Origin: DAHUYF01 sp963838385
GTDB taxonomy: Bacteria; Pseudomonadota; Alphaproteobacteria; ATCC43930; CGMCC-115725
NCBI GenBank assembly: GCA_963838385.1
Contig: CAWIRE010000006.1
Location: 806,001-870,000, forward strand
Direction: 5' to 3'
DNA: 64,000 nucleotides
Made by a program: the position numbers and the translations under genes. The notes below the pieces were generated by a model. The model worked only from the letters and a program-made list of their open reading frames with translations. It made no database searches and was not told the DNA's origin. Position 1 is the stretch's first letter; each line of letters opens with the position of its first letter. Of the stretch, positions 17,724-26,972 are shown piece after piece.

Positions 17724-18517
17724 TACATGTAACCCTGTGCGCGCAGGCGCTCGAAGGCGTCCTCGCTCTCGTGATCCATGGCGCGGCCGGCGCGCTCGGG
17801 CTCGCGCGAGGCTTCGAGCTCGGCGATGATCTCGGCGACGTTCGACGCATTGGAGTCGATCGGGAAGGTGATGTCCTTCTCGCCCAGCGAGCGGAAGCGC
17901 TTGCCGTCCCGCGCGAAATAGAGCGGCACGACCGGCATGCCCTCGCGCTCGATGTAGCGCCAGACGTCGAGCTCGGTCCAGGCCAGCAGCGGATGGACGC
18001 GGATATGGCCGCCCGGCGGCGGCTCGGCATTGTACTGGTCCCAGAACTCCGCCGGCTGGTTCTTGAAGTCCCAGCCGCCGGATGCATCGCGCGGGCTCAT
18101 CACCCGCTCCTTGCCGCGGATCGCCTGCTCATCGCGCCTGATCCCGAGCATCACGCCGCGGAAGCCGCGCTGGGCGATGATGCGTTTGAGGCCCAGCGTC
18201 TTCCTCGCCGCGGCGCGCGATTTCGGCGGCAGCGACGGGTCGGTCTCCTCGACCCCGGGACACGGGGCGTCGATATAGGAGAGCCCCCATTCCGTGATGA
18301 TGCGGTCGCGGAAGGCATAGACCTCGGGGAACTCGTTGCCGGTGTCGAGCAGGATCACCGGGAACGGCACGCGGCCGAAGAATGCCTTCCTCGCCAGCCA
18401 CAGCAGCACGTTGGAATCCTTGCCGATGGACCACAGCATGCCGAGCGGCGTCAGCCGGTTCACGGCCTCGCGCAGGATGAAGATGGTTTGAGCTTCGAGA
18501 TCGTCGAGACGGTCCAA
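17723..18517 (-). CDS. cysD: Sulfate adenylyltransferase subunit 2
   Basis: CysD is the catalytic ATP pyrophosphatase-type subunit that adenylates sulfate, working as a complex with CysN. The PP-loop-like SIGKDSNVLLWLARKAF, LDTGNEFPEVYAFRD, MLGIRRDEQAIRGKER and HPLLAWTELDVWRYIERE motifs are all present. I place the start at TTG 18517 (264 residues): AAAGGA lies nine bases upstream and the sequence then begins LDRLDDLEAQTIFILRE as in other CysD proteins. The frame is open further up, but that part crosses into the IS element's left end. The IS boundary at 18578 is only about 60 bases from the start, so the native promoter has been separated or altered. Confidence 0.95.
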   Translation of the reverse strand: MDRLDDLEAQTIFILREAVNRLTPLGMLWSIGKDSNVLLWLARKAFFGRVPFPVILLDTGNEFPEVYAFRDRIITEWGLSYIDAPCPGVEETDPSLPPKSRAAARKTLGLKRIIAQRGFRGVMLGIRRDEQAIRGKERVMSPRDASGGWDFKNQPAEFWDQYNAEPPPGGHIRVHPLLAWTELDVWRYIEREGMPVVPLYFARDGKRFRSLGEKDITFPIDSNASNVAEIIAELEASREPERAGRAMDHESEDAFERLRAQGYM

Positions 18518-18566
18518 AATCGAATGTCCTTTGAAAGATCCTCTAGGGCAAAACACCCCTCTCCGC

Positions 18567-18577
18567 GCGCAGCGCGG
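18567..18577. repeat. Left target-site duplication of the IS4-type element
   Basis: GCGCAGCGCGG (11 bp), repeated exactly at 20044-20054. It lies within a palindromic CTCTCCGCG...CGCGGAGAG repeat. Ten to twelve base duplications are typical for IS4-family insertions. Confidence 0.85.
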
Positions 18578-20043
18578 CTCGTGCATTCACACATCTCGGT
18601 TGCGCCGCGAGCGAAAGGCTGATTCCGTGTGTGCCGTCGAGGAGATACGGAGGGCGGGATGGGGGTGGAATATGGCCTGGGGCGGTTTGGCGACCGCCGC
18701 CTGGAAAAAGGGGGGCGCGGCTGCATGCGGCGCTGGTGGCGCGGCCGGGATCGTGCGTCCGCCGGCTGGGCGGGACGCGGGCGCGCGAGATGCAGTTCAC
18801 GCGCTTTCTGCGCAACGGGGCGGTGACGGCGGCCGAGATGGCCCGGTATGCCGGAGCGCTGACGGCGCAGCGCGTGGCGGGTCGCGAGGTGGTGGCGATC
18901 CAGGACACCAGCGAGCTGGTGCTGGGGGGCCGGCGGGCGCGGGCGGCGGGCTATGGCGTGGTGGGCAAGGGCGGCGCCTTGGGCGGGCTGCTGCTGCACC
19001 CGGTGCTGGCGGTGGAGGCCGGCAGCGGTGCGATGCTGGGCCTCGTGTCGATGCAGGTTTGGAACCGCGCGGATGGCGAGCTCACGCCGCGGCGGGAGCG
19101 AGCGACGGCGGCCAAGGAGTTGCAGCGCTGGCTCGATGGTGCGCGGCAAGCCGGAGAGGTCCTGACGCAGGCGGCAAGCATCACCGTCGTTTCCGATCGC
19201 GAGAGCGATTTCTACGAGCTGTTTGCCCAGCGGCCGCAGAACGTGCAGCTGATCGTGCGTGCCTGCCAGAACCGGCGGATCGAGTTGCCGGCGCAAGAGC
19301 CGGGAGACGGGCTGCTGTTCTCGTTCATCGACGGTTTGCCGGAGCAAGGTCGCTTCGTGGTGACGATCCCGGCCGCGCCCGGGCGCAAGACACGCACCGC
19401 CGAGCTGGCGGTGCGCTTCGCGCCGGTGGTGTTGCGCAAGCCACGCAACGGAGCCGATCCAGCGCTGCCCCCGACCGTCGCCGTGACGCTGCTCGACGTG
19501 CGCGAGACGTCGGCTCCGGCCGACGGGAGCGAGCCGATCCACTGGCGGCTGCTGACCACCCACACTGTCGCCACTCTGGCCCAGGCGCGCCGCGTCCTCG
19601 ACCTCTATCGCCTGCGTTGGATCATCGAAGAGTTCTTCCGCACGCTCAAGACGGCCGGCTTCGATATCGAAGTCGCCGATATCGGCGAGCCGCCGGCGAT
19701 GATCAACTTCGTCGCCGCCGCGACGGTCGCGGCCGTTACCATCAAGCAGCTCGTCCAAGCCCGCGACGGCAACACCGACCAGCGCTTGACCGATGCCTTC
19801 GACCCGGACGACCAGCCGATCCTCGAGGCCGTCTCGGCCAAGCTCGCCGGCAACACAGAGCGGCAGCGCAATCCTCACCGCAAGGGCTCTCTCGCCTTTG
19901 CCGCCTGGGTCATCGCACGCCTGGGCGGCTGGACCGGCTACTACGGCAAGCCCGGGCCTCAGGTCATGCGACGAGGGCTCCAAGAGTTCCAAGCCATCAA
20001 ATACGGTACTACCTTGGCGCTTCACGATGTGTGAATCCGATAG
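18578..20043 (+). mobile_element. IS4-family insertion sequence, complete (1466 bp)
   Basis: Both ends can be defined. The left end reads CTCGTGCATTCACACATC and the right end, on the other strand, CTATCGGATTCACACATC: 18-bp inverted repeats with 14 matches. The element is bounded by exact 11-bp direct repeats (18567-18577 and 20044-20054). The single transposase gene ends inside the right inverted repeat. Intact duplication indicates a fairly recent insertion. It landed in an intergenic palindromic repeat upstream of cysD, which is read away from it. Confidence 0.9.
18659..20034 (+). CDS. IS4-family transposase, needs one -1 frameshift near the start
   Basis: DDE transposase. The catalytic residues are visible: first Asp in VVAIQDTSELVL, second in VVSDRESDFYELF, and the Glu in the Y-x2-R-x3-E-x6-K signature of YRLRWIIEEFFRTLK. 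The N-terminal part starting at ATG 18659 (GGAGGG upstream) reads GLGRFGDRRLEK, the usual IS4-type 'GDRRL' motif, then a shift at AAAAAGGGGGG (18705-18715) leads into GARLHAALVARPGS and the rest. Joined length about 458 residues. The A5G6 run could be a -1 slippage site or a single-base loss; IS4 elements are not generally known for programmed shifting. From within the second frame no strong start is seen. Confidence 0.87.
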
Positions 20044-20054
20044 GCGCAGCGCGG
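20044..20054. repeat. Right target-site duplication of the IS4-type element
   Basis: GCGCAGCGCGG, identical to 18567-18577; it continues into AGAGGG, restoring the second arm of the interrupted palindrome. Confidence 0.85.
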
Positions 20055-20384
20055 AGAGGGAGCGACCGCAAGACGGTCGCTCCCATCGCTCGTCAGAGCG
20101 ATGGGGAGGGTGAGGTGTCTTACCGTCGCACCGTCTTTCCGCCATCGGCACCCACCTCACCCGCTCGCTGCGCTCGCACCCTCTCCCGCAAGCGGGCGGA
20201 GAGGGTTATGGCCAACCGCTTCCATTATTCTAGCATCCGGCAATTACGAAGGCAGCGCCCGGGCCGGCGTGCTGCGGAACATAGGAAAGGCTCAGCACAA
20301 CTGCAACTTTATTGTGGAGAAAGAATTATTTAACACACTTATTATGTCTATTTGACCGCGCACCATTCGGCGCTCGGCGCAGCC
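20055..20384. repeat. Cluster of intergenic palindromes
   Basis: About 330 bases with no gene. Two adjacent perfect hairpins are present: GGGAGCGACCG-CAAGA-CGGTCGCTCCC (20058-20084) and CCCATCGCTC-GTCA-GAGCGATGGG (about 20083-20108). Further right, GAGGGTGAGGTG pairs with CACCTCACCC, and CTCTCCCGC-AAGC-GGGCGGAGAG (about 20180-20206) forms another hairpin. The last 130 bases are AT-richer and hold nothing recognisable. These units look like dispersed intergenic repeats of the genome; one of them was the target of the IS element. Confidence 0.7.
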
Positions 20385-22337
20385 CTACCCCGCCGGTACC
20401 GCCACCGGCAGCGGCTGTCGCGCGTTCTCGCGGGCCAGCCAGGTCTCCAGCATCAGCACCGCCCAGAGGCTCTGGCTCCAATCCTTGCGCCCGGCGCAGT
20501 GCTCGCGCCAGCGCGCGACGATCGGCGCCGGCTCGAGCCAGCCGGTGGCCTTGAGCGCCGCCGGCGACAGCAGGTCCTCGGCCCAGCCCCTGAGCGGCCC
20601 GCGCAGCCACTCCGCCAGCGGCACGCTGAAGCCGTGCTTGGGCCGTTCGATCAGCGCCCTGGGCACATGGCGGTAGAGGATCTGCCGGAGCACCCATTTG
20701 CTGGTGCCGCGCCGCAGCTTCATGTCGGGCGGCAGGCGCCAGGCGGCCTCGACCACGCGATGGTTGAGCAGCGGCACCCGCACCTCGAGCGCCACCGACA
20801 TGCTGGCGCGATCGACCTTGGTGAGGATGTCGTCCGGCAGGTAGGTGAGCGCATCCTGCAGCATCATGCGCTCGACCGGATCGGCGATCCCGCGCGCGGC
20901 GCCCGCGCCCTCGGCCTCGCGCGCCCCCGGCACCAGCCGCCCCGGCTCCGGCCAGAGCGAGACGATGCTGCGGTAAAGCGCCGCATCGTCGCGCGCGCCC
21001 AGCGCCGCGGCGAGCTTCTGCAGCTTCTGCTCGGGCAGCGCCGGCCTGAGCCGCTCCGGCAGCAGCGCCGCGCCGCGCCGCGCGGCCTCTTCCGGCAGCG
21101 CCGCCAGCGCGCCGCCGGCGGCGCTCCTGAGCGCGCCCGGCAGCAGCCGGAGCCGGCGCAGCCGCGCCGCCCAGCGATGCCGCTCATAGCCGGCGAAGAG
21201 CTCGTCGCCGCCATCGCCGGAGAGCGCCACCGTCACATGGCGTCGCGCCAGCGCCGAGATCAGCCGCGTCGGAATCTGCGAGGAATCGGCGAAGGGCTCG
21301 TCATACCAGACCGGCAGGTCCGGGATCACCTGTCGCGCGGTCTCGTCCTCGACATAGAGCTCGGTGTGGTCGGTGCCGAGATGGGCGGCCACGCGCCTGG
21401 CGTGCTGCGCCTCGTCATAGCCCTGGGCGGAAAAGCCCACGGTGAAGCTGCGCACCGGCCGGCCGCTTTGCGCCTGCATCAGCGCCAGCACCAGCGAGCT
21501 GTCGACGCCACCCGAGAGAAAAGCGCCCAGCGGCACGTCCGAGACCATCTCGTTCAGCACCGCGCGGCGCAATACGTGTTCGAGCACGTCGAGCTGGCTC
21601 GCTTCGTCGCCGCGCTCGGGTGCGGCGATCCCCGCCGCCGCCACCTCGTCGAGCCGCCAATAGGGCGCGATCTCCGCCGCGCCCTGGCGCGTGACCGTCA
21701 GCATCGTGCCCGGCGGCAGCTTGTGCGTGTCGCGATAGATCGCCGCCGGCGCCGGCACGTAGCCGAAGCGCAGATATGAGGCGAGCGCGTCGCGATCGAT
21801 CGCCGGGCGCCAATCGGGATGCCGGTGCAGCGCCTTCAGCTCCGAGGCGAAGAGGAAGAGCCCGCCCTGCCGGCTCCAATAGAGCGGCTTGATGCCGAGC
21901 CGGTCGCGCGCCAGCGTGAGGCTCCGCGCCTGCCGGTCCCAGAGCGCCAGTGCGAACATGCCCTCTGAGCGCCGCAGCGTCTCGACCACGCCCCAGCGCG
22001 CCACGCCTTCGATCAGCACCTCGGTATCGGAATGCCCGCGCAGCGCTACCCCTTCCTGGCGCAGCCGCGCCGCGAGATCGGGGTAGTTGTAGATCTCGCC
22101 GTTGAAGCTCACGACATGGCGGCCATCGGCGCTGAGCATCGGCTGATGCCCGGCCGGGCTCAGATCGATGATGGCAAGCCGGCGATGGCCGAGCGCGATC
22201 CCGCTCTCGGTGTCGCTCCAGACGCCGCTGTCGTCGGGGCCGCGATGGGCGAGCGCCGTGGCCATGGACGCGGCGATCGCCTCCTGCGCCGGCTTGGGCC
22301 GCGCCCGCGCCTCGAGAAACCCGCTGATGCCGCACAT
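20385..22337 (-). CDS. asnB: Asparagine synthase (glutamine-hydrolysing), AsnB type
   Basis: 650 residues starting MCGISGF, with the autocatalytic Cys2 nucleophile of the glutaminase domain, RGPDDSG, GHRRLAIIDLS, FNGEIYNYPDL and HSDTEVL. The synthetase half carries the PP-loop SGGVDSSLVLALM and LSGDGGDELFAGYERH, and EVRVPLLNHRVVE. It amidates aspartate, or, in surface polysaccharide loci, another carboxyl group. The start is fixed by Cys2. The divergent neighbour 49 bases away is an O-antigen ligase-like gene, so a role in cell-surface glycan modification is as likely as amino acid supply. The long in-frame upstream extension is antisense to that neighbour and is rejected. Confidence 0.93.
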   Translation of the reverse strand: MCGISGFLEARARPKPAQEAIAASMATALAHRGPDDSGVWSDTESGIALGHRRLAIIDLSPAGHQPMLSADGRHVVSFNGEIYNYPDLAARLRQEGVALRGHSDTEVLIEGVARWGVVETLRRSEGMFALALWDRQARSLTLARDRLGIKPLYWSRQGGLFLFASELKALHRHPDWRPAIDRDALASYLRFGYVPAPAAIYRDTHKLPPGTMLTVTRQGAAEIAPYWRLDEVAAAGIAAPERGDEASQLDVLEHVLRRAVLNEMVSDVPLGAFLSGGVDSSLVLALMQAQSGRPVRSFTVGFSAQGYDEAQHARRVAAHLGTDHTELYVEDETARQVIPDLPVWYDEPFADSSQIPTRLISALARRHVTVALSGDGGDELFAGYERHRWAARLRRLRLLPGALRSAAGGALAALPEEAARRGAALLPERLRPALPEQKLQKLAAALGARDDAALYRSIVSLWPEPGRLVPGAREAEGAGAARGIADPVERMMLQDALTYLPDDILTKVDRASMSVALEVRVPLLNHRVVEAAWRLPPDMKLRRGTSKWVLRQILYRHVPRALIERPKHGFSVPLAEWLRGPLRGWAEDLLSPAALKATGWLEPAPIVARWREHCAGRKDWSQSLWAVLMLETWLARENARQPLPVAVPAG

Positions 22338-22386
22338 GCGGCGCGACCGTAGCACAAAGCCGCCGGGCACGGTATGAACCGGCCCG

Positions 22387-23637
22387 ATGCCTTCCCCGTC
22401 CGCCGTGACCGAGACGCCCGCCCCGGCGCCGCTGCTGCCGGGGGCCGCGCTGTCGCTCGCGGCCTTCCTGGCGCCGCCGCTCGCGGTGTTCACGCCGCTG
22501 GCGCTGGCGCCGCTGCTGGCGCTGCTCGCCGTGGCGCTGCTGGCGCTGGGACCCCGCGCCACTCTCGCCGCCGCGCGGCCCTATGGCGCGGTCTTCGTCC
22601 TGCTGGCGCTGCTCTCGCTCTGGGCGGCGGCGACGGCGCTGTGGTCGCCGGTGCCGCTGCACAGCTTGCTCGAGGCGCTGCGCTTCCTGGCGATTTCCGC
22701 CGCTGGCATGGTCGTGCTCGGCGCTGCCGCAGCATGCCCCGAGCCGCAGGCCGGGCGCGCCGGCCGCGCGCTGCTGGCCGGCCTCGCCCTCGCCGCAGCG
22801 ATGCTGCTGCTCGAGCGCTGGGACAACGACATCCTGCTGCGCGCCGCCGAAACCCTGCCGGCGAGCCGCCTGGTGCCGCCCGCGCGCTACGATCGCGGCG
22901 TCACCGTGCTGCTGCTGCTGGCCTTTCCCGCCGGAGCGCTGCTGGCCGCGCGGCGGCGCCGGCTGGCGCTCGCGCTGCTCGTGGCGGTCGTCGGGATCAC
23001 CGACTTCGCCTTCGCGAGCCACGCCTGCAAGCTCGCCTTCCTCCTGGCGCTGCCCGCCACCCTCGTCGCCGCGTGGCTGCCGCGCCTCGTGGCGCGCCTG
23101 ATGCTGGCCGGCATCGTGCTCGCCGCCTTCGTCCTGCCGCTGGCCTTGCCCGGCGGCGCCGGCATTGCCGAGATCCAGCATCGCCTGCCGTCGCTGCCCG
23201 GCTCCGCCATCCACCGCCTCGCCATCTGGCGCTTCAGCGCCGAGGCGATCGCCGCGCGCCCGCTCTTCGGCTGGGGCATGGACGCCTCGCGCGCCTTGCC
23301 CGGCGGGCAGCTGCCGGTGCGCCGCTACTTCCCCGAGATCGCGATCAGCCCGGAGGCCCAGGCGCTGCCGCTCCATCCGCATGACGCGGCGCTGCAATGG
23401 CGGCTCGAGCTCGGCCTGCCCGGCACGCTGCTGGCGTTGGCCGTCATCGCGCTGGCGCTGGAGCGCCTCGCCCGCGCGCGCCTTCCGCCTTGGCCGCGCG
23501 CGCTTGCTTTGGGCTATGCCGCGGCGGCGCTGACCATCGCGCTGCTCAGCTTCGGCGCCTGGCAGGCCTGGTGGCTCTCGACCCTCTGGCTCGGCGCAAC
23601 CTTGCTCGCCCCCCTCGCCCGCGCCCCCGCCGCCTGA
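22387..23637 (+). CDS. O-antigen ligase/polymerase family membrane protein
   Basis: 416 residues, about ten to twelve membrane helices. The signature is the large periplasmic loop before the last helices: RLAIWRFSAEAIAARPLFGW, GMDASR and LHPHDAALQWRLELGLPG, which is the Wzy_C/WaaL pattern (the H in 'HxHN'-like HPHD). Such proteins ligate O-antigen to lipid A core, or polymerise repeat units, at the periplasmic face. It is divergent from asnB. Ala/Leu content is extreme, as usual for these proteins in high-GC genomes. Ligase and polymerase cannot be separated on sequence alone. Confidence 0.88.
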   Translation: MPSPSAVTETPAPAPLLPGAALSLAAFLAPPLAVFTPLALAPLLALLAVALLALGPRATLAAARPYGAVFVLLALLSLWAAATALWSPVPLHSLLEALRFLAISAAGMVVLGAAAACPEPQAGRAGRALLAGLALAAAMLLLERWDNDILLRAAETLPASRLVPPARYDRGVTVLLLLAFPAGALLAARRRRLALALLVAVVGITDFAFASHACKLAFLLALPATLVAAWLPRLVARLMLAGIVLAAFVLPLALPGGAGIAEIQHRLPSLPGSAIHRLAIWRFSAEAIAARPLFGWGMDASRALPGGQLPVRRYFPEIAISPEAQALPLHPHDAALQWRLELGLPGTLLALAVIALALERLARARLPPWPRALALGYAAAALTIALLSFGAWQAWWLSTLWLGATLLAPLARAPAA

Positions 23638-23769
23638 GGCGGCTGACCACGCCCCCCTTTGCGCCGCCCTCCGCGAAAGCGGGGAACCAGAGGGTCTGAC
23701 ATCAGCACTAGGGGTTACCGATCTCGGCACCACTTCTATGGGTTGTCAGAGAATGATGGAGCGCGGCAG

Positions 23770-24330
23770 ATGATGACGAAATCGGTTCAGAGAACTCTGG
23801 CGTGCGTCATGCTCGTCGGCGTCGCTGCAATGCCGCTCGGCGGCTGCCAGTCGATCGAGCAGGAGACCGGCTTCAACAAGGATACCCAGACCGGGGCAGC
23901 GGGTGGCGCGGCGTTCGGTGGCATCGTTTCCGCTTTGGCCGGGGCCAATCCGGCGTTGATCGCAGCGAGCATCATCCTTGGTGGCGTCGCCGGCGGCGCG
24001 ATCGGCGATCGGCTCGGCAAGCGCGATACCGAGAAGCACGCCGCAACCAACCTCCACGCCCTCGACACGCTGGGCAAGGGGCAGCGCGAAAGCTGGAGCG
24101 ATGCGCGGACCGGCAATGGCGGCAGCACCATCGTGACCAGAGTGACCGTGGAGCCGGACGGCAGGACCTGCAAATCCTACGTCGAGACCGTGCGGACCGG
24201 AACCAAGACGATGACGCGGGATGGCACCGGCGTGCAAGGCACGCGGCGGGATGTGGCGCGTCGCCCAGAGCTGAACCGGGCTTCCCGCGGTCGAGTTGGG
24301 CTGGGGGAACCGCCATTCGCCGTCGGTTGA
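23770..24330 (+). CDS. Glycine-zipper surface-antigen-type lipoprotein
   Basis: 186 residues from ATG 23770 (or 23773). A signal peptide ends in the lipobox LGGC. A glycine-zipper stretch follows: GAAGGAAFGGIVSALAGANP and IILGGVAGGAIGDRLGKRD, the 17-kDa rickettsial antigen / RT0821 type. The part after it (STIVTRVTVEPDGRTCKSYV) resembles the surface-antigen domain that follows the zipper in this family. Outer-membrane anchored. A GGAGCG lies about eight bases upstream of 23770. No operon partner; the next gene is on the other strand. Function of the family is structural or unknown. Confidence 0.85.
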   Translation: MMTKSVQRTLACVMLVGVAAMPLGGCQSIEQETGFNKDTQTGAAGGAAFGGIVSALAGANPALIAASIILGGVAGGAIGDRLGKRDTEKHAATNLHALDTLGKGQRESWSDARTGNGGSTIVTRVTVEPDGRTCKSYVETVRTGTKTMTRDGTGVQGTRRDVARRPELNRASRGRVGLGEPPFAVG

Positions 24331-24408
24331 TGGTTAGGGAGTCCATCACGGAGGCAAGTCACGGAGAGCCAGGATAGGCGCGCGAAGCGCTGCGGCTCCC
24401 TCGATCTG

Positions 24409-26952
24409 CTACGCGGCGAGCCGGCGGCGCCACATCAGCTTGAAGAGGTCGAGGATGAGCAGGGTCGCGATGCCGGCGCCGCCGCAAATCGCGAGATCGT
24501 CGAGGTGCAGCGGTCCGAAGTGGAAGAGCCTCCCGGCCGGCGGCCAGGCCAGAACGACGGCCATCAAGGCTGCGGTCGCCCCGATCGCCCACCAGAGCGC
24601 GGCATTGGGGCGGCGCAAAGCTCCGATCACCGAGGCGCTGAACGAACGATTGGCCAGGATGAGGCCGCCATTCGTGAACACCAGCGATACGAAGGTGAGC
24701 GCCCGCACTTCGTTCTCCGGCATGCCGTTGCGCAGCGCCACCACATAGATCGCCCCGACGAGCACGAGGACCAGCGCGCCCTGGAACACGCTCCAGCCGG
24801 CGAGCGGCCCCGAGAAGAGCGGGATCCGTGAATCGTGCGGCTTGCGCGCCATCACATCCTGCTCGTCGGTCTCGGCCTCGAAGACGATCGAGCAGACGGG
24901 GTCGATGACCATTTCGAGGAAAGCGATGTGCACAGGCGTGAATATGATCGGCCATCCGAGCAACAGCGGCAACAATGAGAGCCCGGCGATGGGCACATGG
25001 ACCGCCAGGATGTAGCCCATGGCCTTGCGCAGGTTGTCGTAGATGCGGCGACCGAGCCGGATGGTCCGGACGATGGAGCCGAAATCATCGTCCAGCAGAA
25101 CGATCGCTGCGGCTTCCCGCGCGACATCGGTGCCGCGTCCGCCCATGGCGATGCCGATATGAGCGGCTTTGAGCGAGGGCGCGTCATTGACGCCGTCGCC
25201 CGTCATCGCGACGATCTCGCCGTTGCCCTTGAGAGCATTCACGATGCGGAGCTTCTGCTCCGGCATGATCCGGGCAAAGACGGTGACGCTCCGAACCCTT
25301 TCGGCAAGCTCGGCATCGCTCATCGCCTCGATCTCGTCGCCGGTCGTGACCTGCCCGGCATCGAGCCCCGCCTCCCGGGCGATCACTCGCGCGGTCGTCG
25401 GATAATCGCCCGTGACCATCACCACGCGAATGCCGGCCGAGCGGCATTCCTGCACTGCGGCCGGCACCGCCGGCCGTAGCGGATCGGCCAGGCCGATCAA
25501 GCCGAGGAACTCGAAGTCGAGCGCGCGCGGCGTCGCCGGCCATTCGGACCCGGCAAATACGCCGCGCGCAACCGCGAGGATGCGCATCCCGCGCATCGCC
25601 ATCTCGTCGGCGATGCGGCGTGTCTCGGCGATCTTGTCGGGATCGAGGCGGCAGAGTCCGGCGATGGCCTCGGGCGCGCCTTTCGCCGCGACGATGCAGG
25701 GGGTTGCGCGCCCCGGCTCGCGCCATATCTGCACCATCGCCAGCAGGTCGGGCCTGAGGCCGTAGGCGTGGGCGAGAATTCGGTCCTCATGGGCCGGCCC
25801 GGGGAGCCGGTCGCCGAGGGCGTGGATGGCCCTCTCCATCGGGTCGAACGGTTCCTTGGCGCTGGCGAGGATTCCGTATTCCGCCAGCGTGCGAAGGTCT
25901 TCGCGCAGCTCCTGCCCGGACGCCTTTGCCAGGAACATGACCTGGTCCCCGGACCGCAGCTCCGCCACGGACATCAGGTTCTGCGTCAAGGTGCCGGTCT
26001 TGTCGCTGCACAGCACCGTCGCCGCGCCCAGCGTCTCGATCGCGGCCGCGCGTCGCGTGAGGACCCGCGCCTGGGAAATGCGCCACGCCCCCATGACCAT
26101 GAAGACAGTGAGGACGAGCGGGAATTCCTCGGGCAGCATCGACATGCTGAGCGCGACGCCCGCCAGCAGGCCATCGAGCCAGGAGGCGCGCAGCAGCCCG
26201 TAGATGAGCACGACGACCGCGCTCAGCGACAAGCCGACCGTCGCCAGGATCTGCACCAGCCGTTGCGTCTGCCGGCGCAGCAGCGGCGGCTCGGTCTCGA
26301 TGGTGCCGAGGGCCTGGCCGATCTTGCCGATCTCGCTGTGGCTCCCGGTGGCGTAGACCTCCGCCAGGCCCTGGCCGCGCACGACCATGGTTCCGGAGAA
26401 AACGAACGGGAGATCGTCGCCGCCCGGCCGGGCCATCCTCGCCGGCGAAGCCGTGGCGCTTTTCCGCACCGGCGCCGATTCCCCGGTCAGCAGCGATTCA
26501 TCCGTCTGCACGTCCTGGCCGGCGCGCAACACGGCGTCGGCCGGGATCCGGTCGCCTTCGGCGATCACGACCATGTCGCCGCGCACCACCTCGCGGCCTG
26601 GGATGCGTTTTCGCGCGCCCTGCCGGACGACCAGCGCGCGCGGGCTCGTCAGGTCCCGCAGGGCTTCGAGGACGCGCTCGCTTCGCGTCTCCTGCACGAT
26701 CGTGATCACCACGGAGATCGTCGCGAAGCCGAGCAGCATCAGCGCTTCGCCGAGATCACCGAGCAGCAGATAGACGGCCCCCGCCCCCAGCAGGAGGGCA
26801 AACATCGGCTCGCGAACCACCTCGACGATGATGATGGGCAGTGTCCGCCGCTCCGCGCGCGGCAATTCGTTGGCGCCCTCGGCCGCCAGCCGCGCGGCCG
26901 CCTCGGCCTCCGAAAGTCCGAGCGCTGCCGACGACCCCTCGCCGGGCATCAT
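24409..26952 (-). CDS. Cation-translocating P-type ATPase (P2-like)
   Basis: 847 residues. Conserved blocks in order: N-terminal cation-ATPase domain (LGLSEAEAAARLAAEGANEL), TDESLLTGES actuator loop (TGES), the membrane motif MLPEEFPLVL, the phosphorylation site CSDKTGTLTQN, KGAPEAI, MTGDGVNDAPSLKAAHIG hinge, and four or so C-terminal helices. The helix-4 motif is PEEFP instead of the PEGLP of SERCA-type calcium pumps, so the ion is uncertain; it may be Ca2+, Mg2+ or Mn2+. It is the second gene after the MlaC-like gene (20-base gap), so the two are probably co-transcribed, an unusual pairing. Confidence 0.93.
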   Translation of the reverse strand: MMPGEGSSAALGLSEAEAAARLAAEGANELPRAERRTLPIIIVEVVREPMFALLLGAGAVYLLLGDLGEALMLLGFATISVVITIVQETRSERVLEALRDLTSPRALVVRQGARKRIPGREVVRGDMVVIAEGDRIPADAVLRAGQDVQTDESLLTGESAPVRKSATASPARMARPGGDDLPFVFSGTMVVRGQGLAEVYATGSHSEIGKIGQALGTIETEPPLLRRQTQRLVQILATVGLSLSAVVVLIYGLLRASWLDGLLAGVALSMSMLPEEFPLVLTVFMVMGAWRISQARVLTRRAAAIETLGAATVLCSDKTGTLTQNLMSVAELRSGDQVMFLAKASGQELREDLRTLAEYGILASAKEPFDPMERAIHALGDRLPGPAHEDRILAHAYGLRPDLLAMVQIWREPGRATPCIVAAKGAPEAIAGLCRLDPDKIAETRRIADEMAMRGMRILAVARGVFAGSEWPATPRALDFEFLGLIGLADPLRPAVPAAVQECRSAGIRVVMVTGDYPTTARVIAREAGLDAGQVTTGDEIEAMSDAELAERVRSVTVFARIMPEQKLRIVNALKGNGEIVAMTGDGVNDAPSLKAAHIGIAMGGRGTDVAREAAAIVLLDDDFGSIVRTIRLGRRIYDNLRKAMGYILAVHVPIAGLSLLPLLLGWPIIFTPVHIAFLEMVIDPVCSIVFEAETDEQDVMARKPHDSRIPLFSGPLAGWSVFQGALVLVLVGAIYVVALRNGMPENEVRALTFVSLVFTNGGLILANRSFSASVIGALRRPNAALWWAIGATAALMAVVLAWPPAGRLFHFGPLHLDDLAICGGAGIATLLILDLFKLMWRRRLAA

Positions 26953-26972
26953 CCGGGTCCCGGCGGGCCGCG

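Noticed and set aside
18460..20160. 566-codon minus-strand frame covering the IS and the start of cysD
   Set aside because: Antisense to the transposase, and the join with the cysD frame is accidental.
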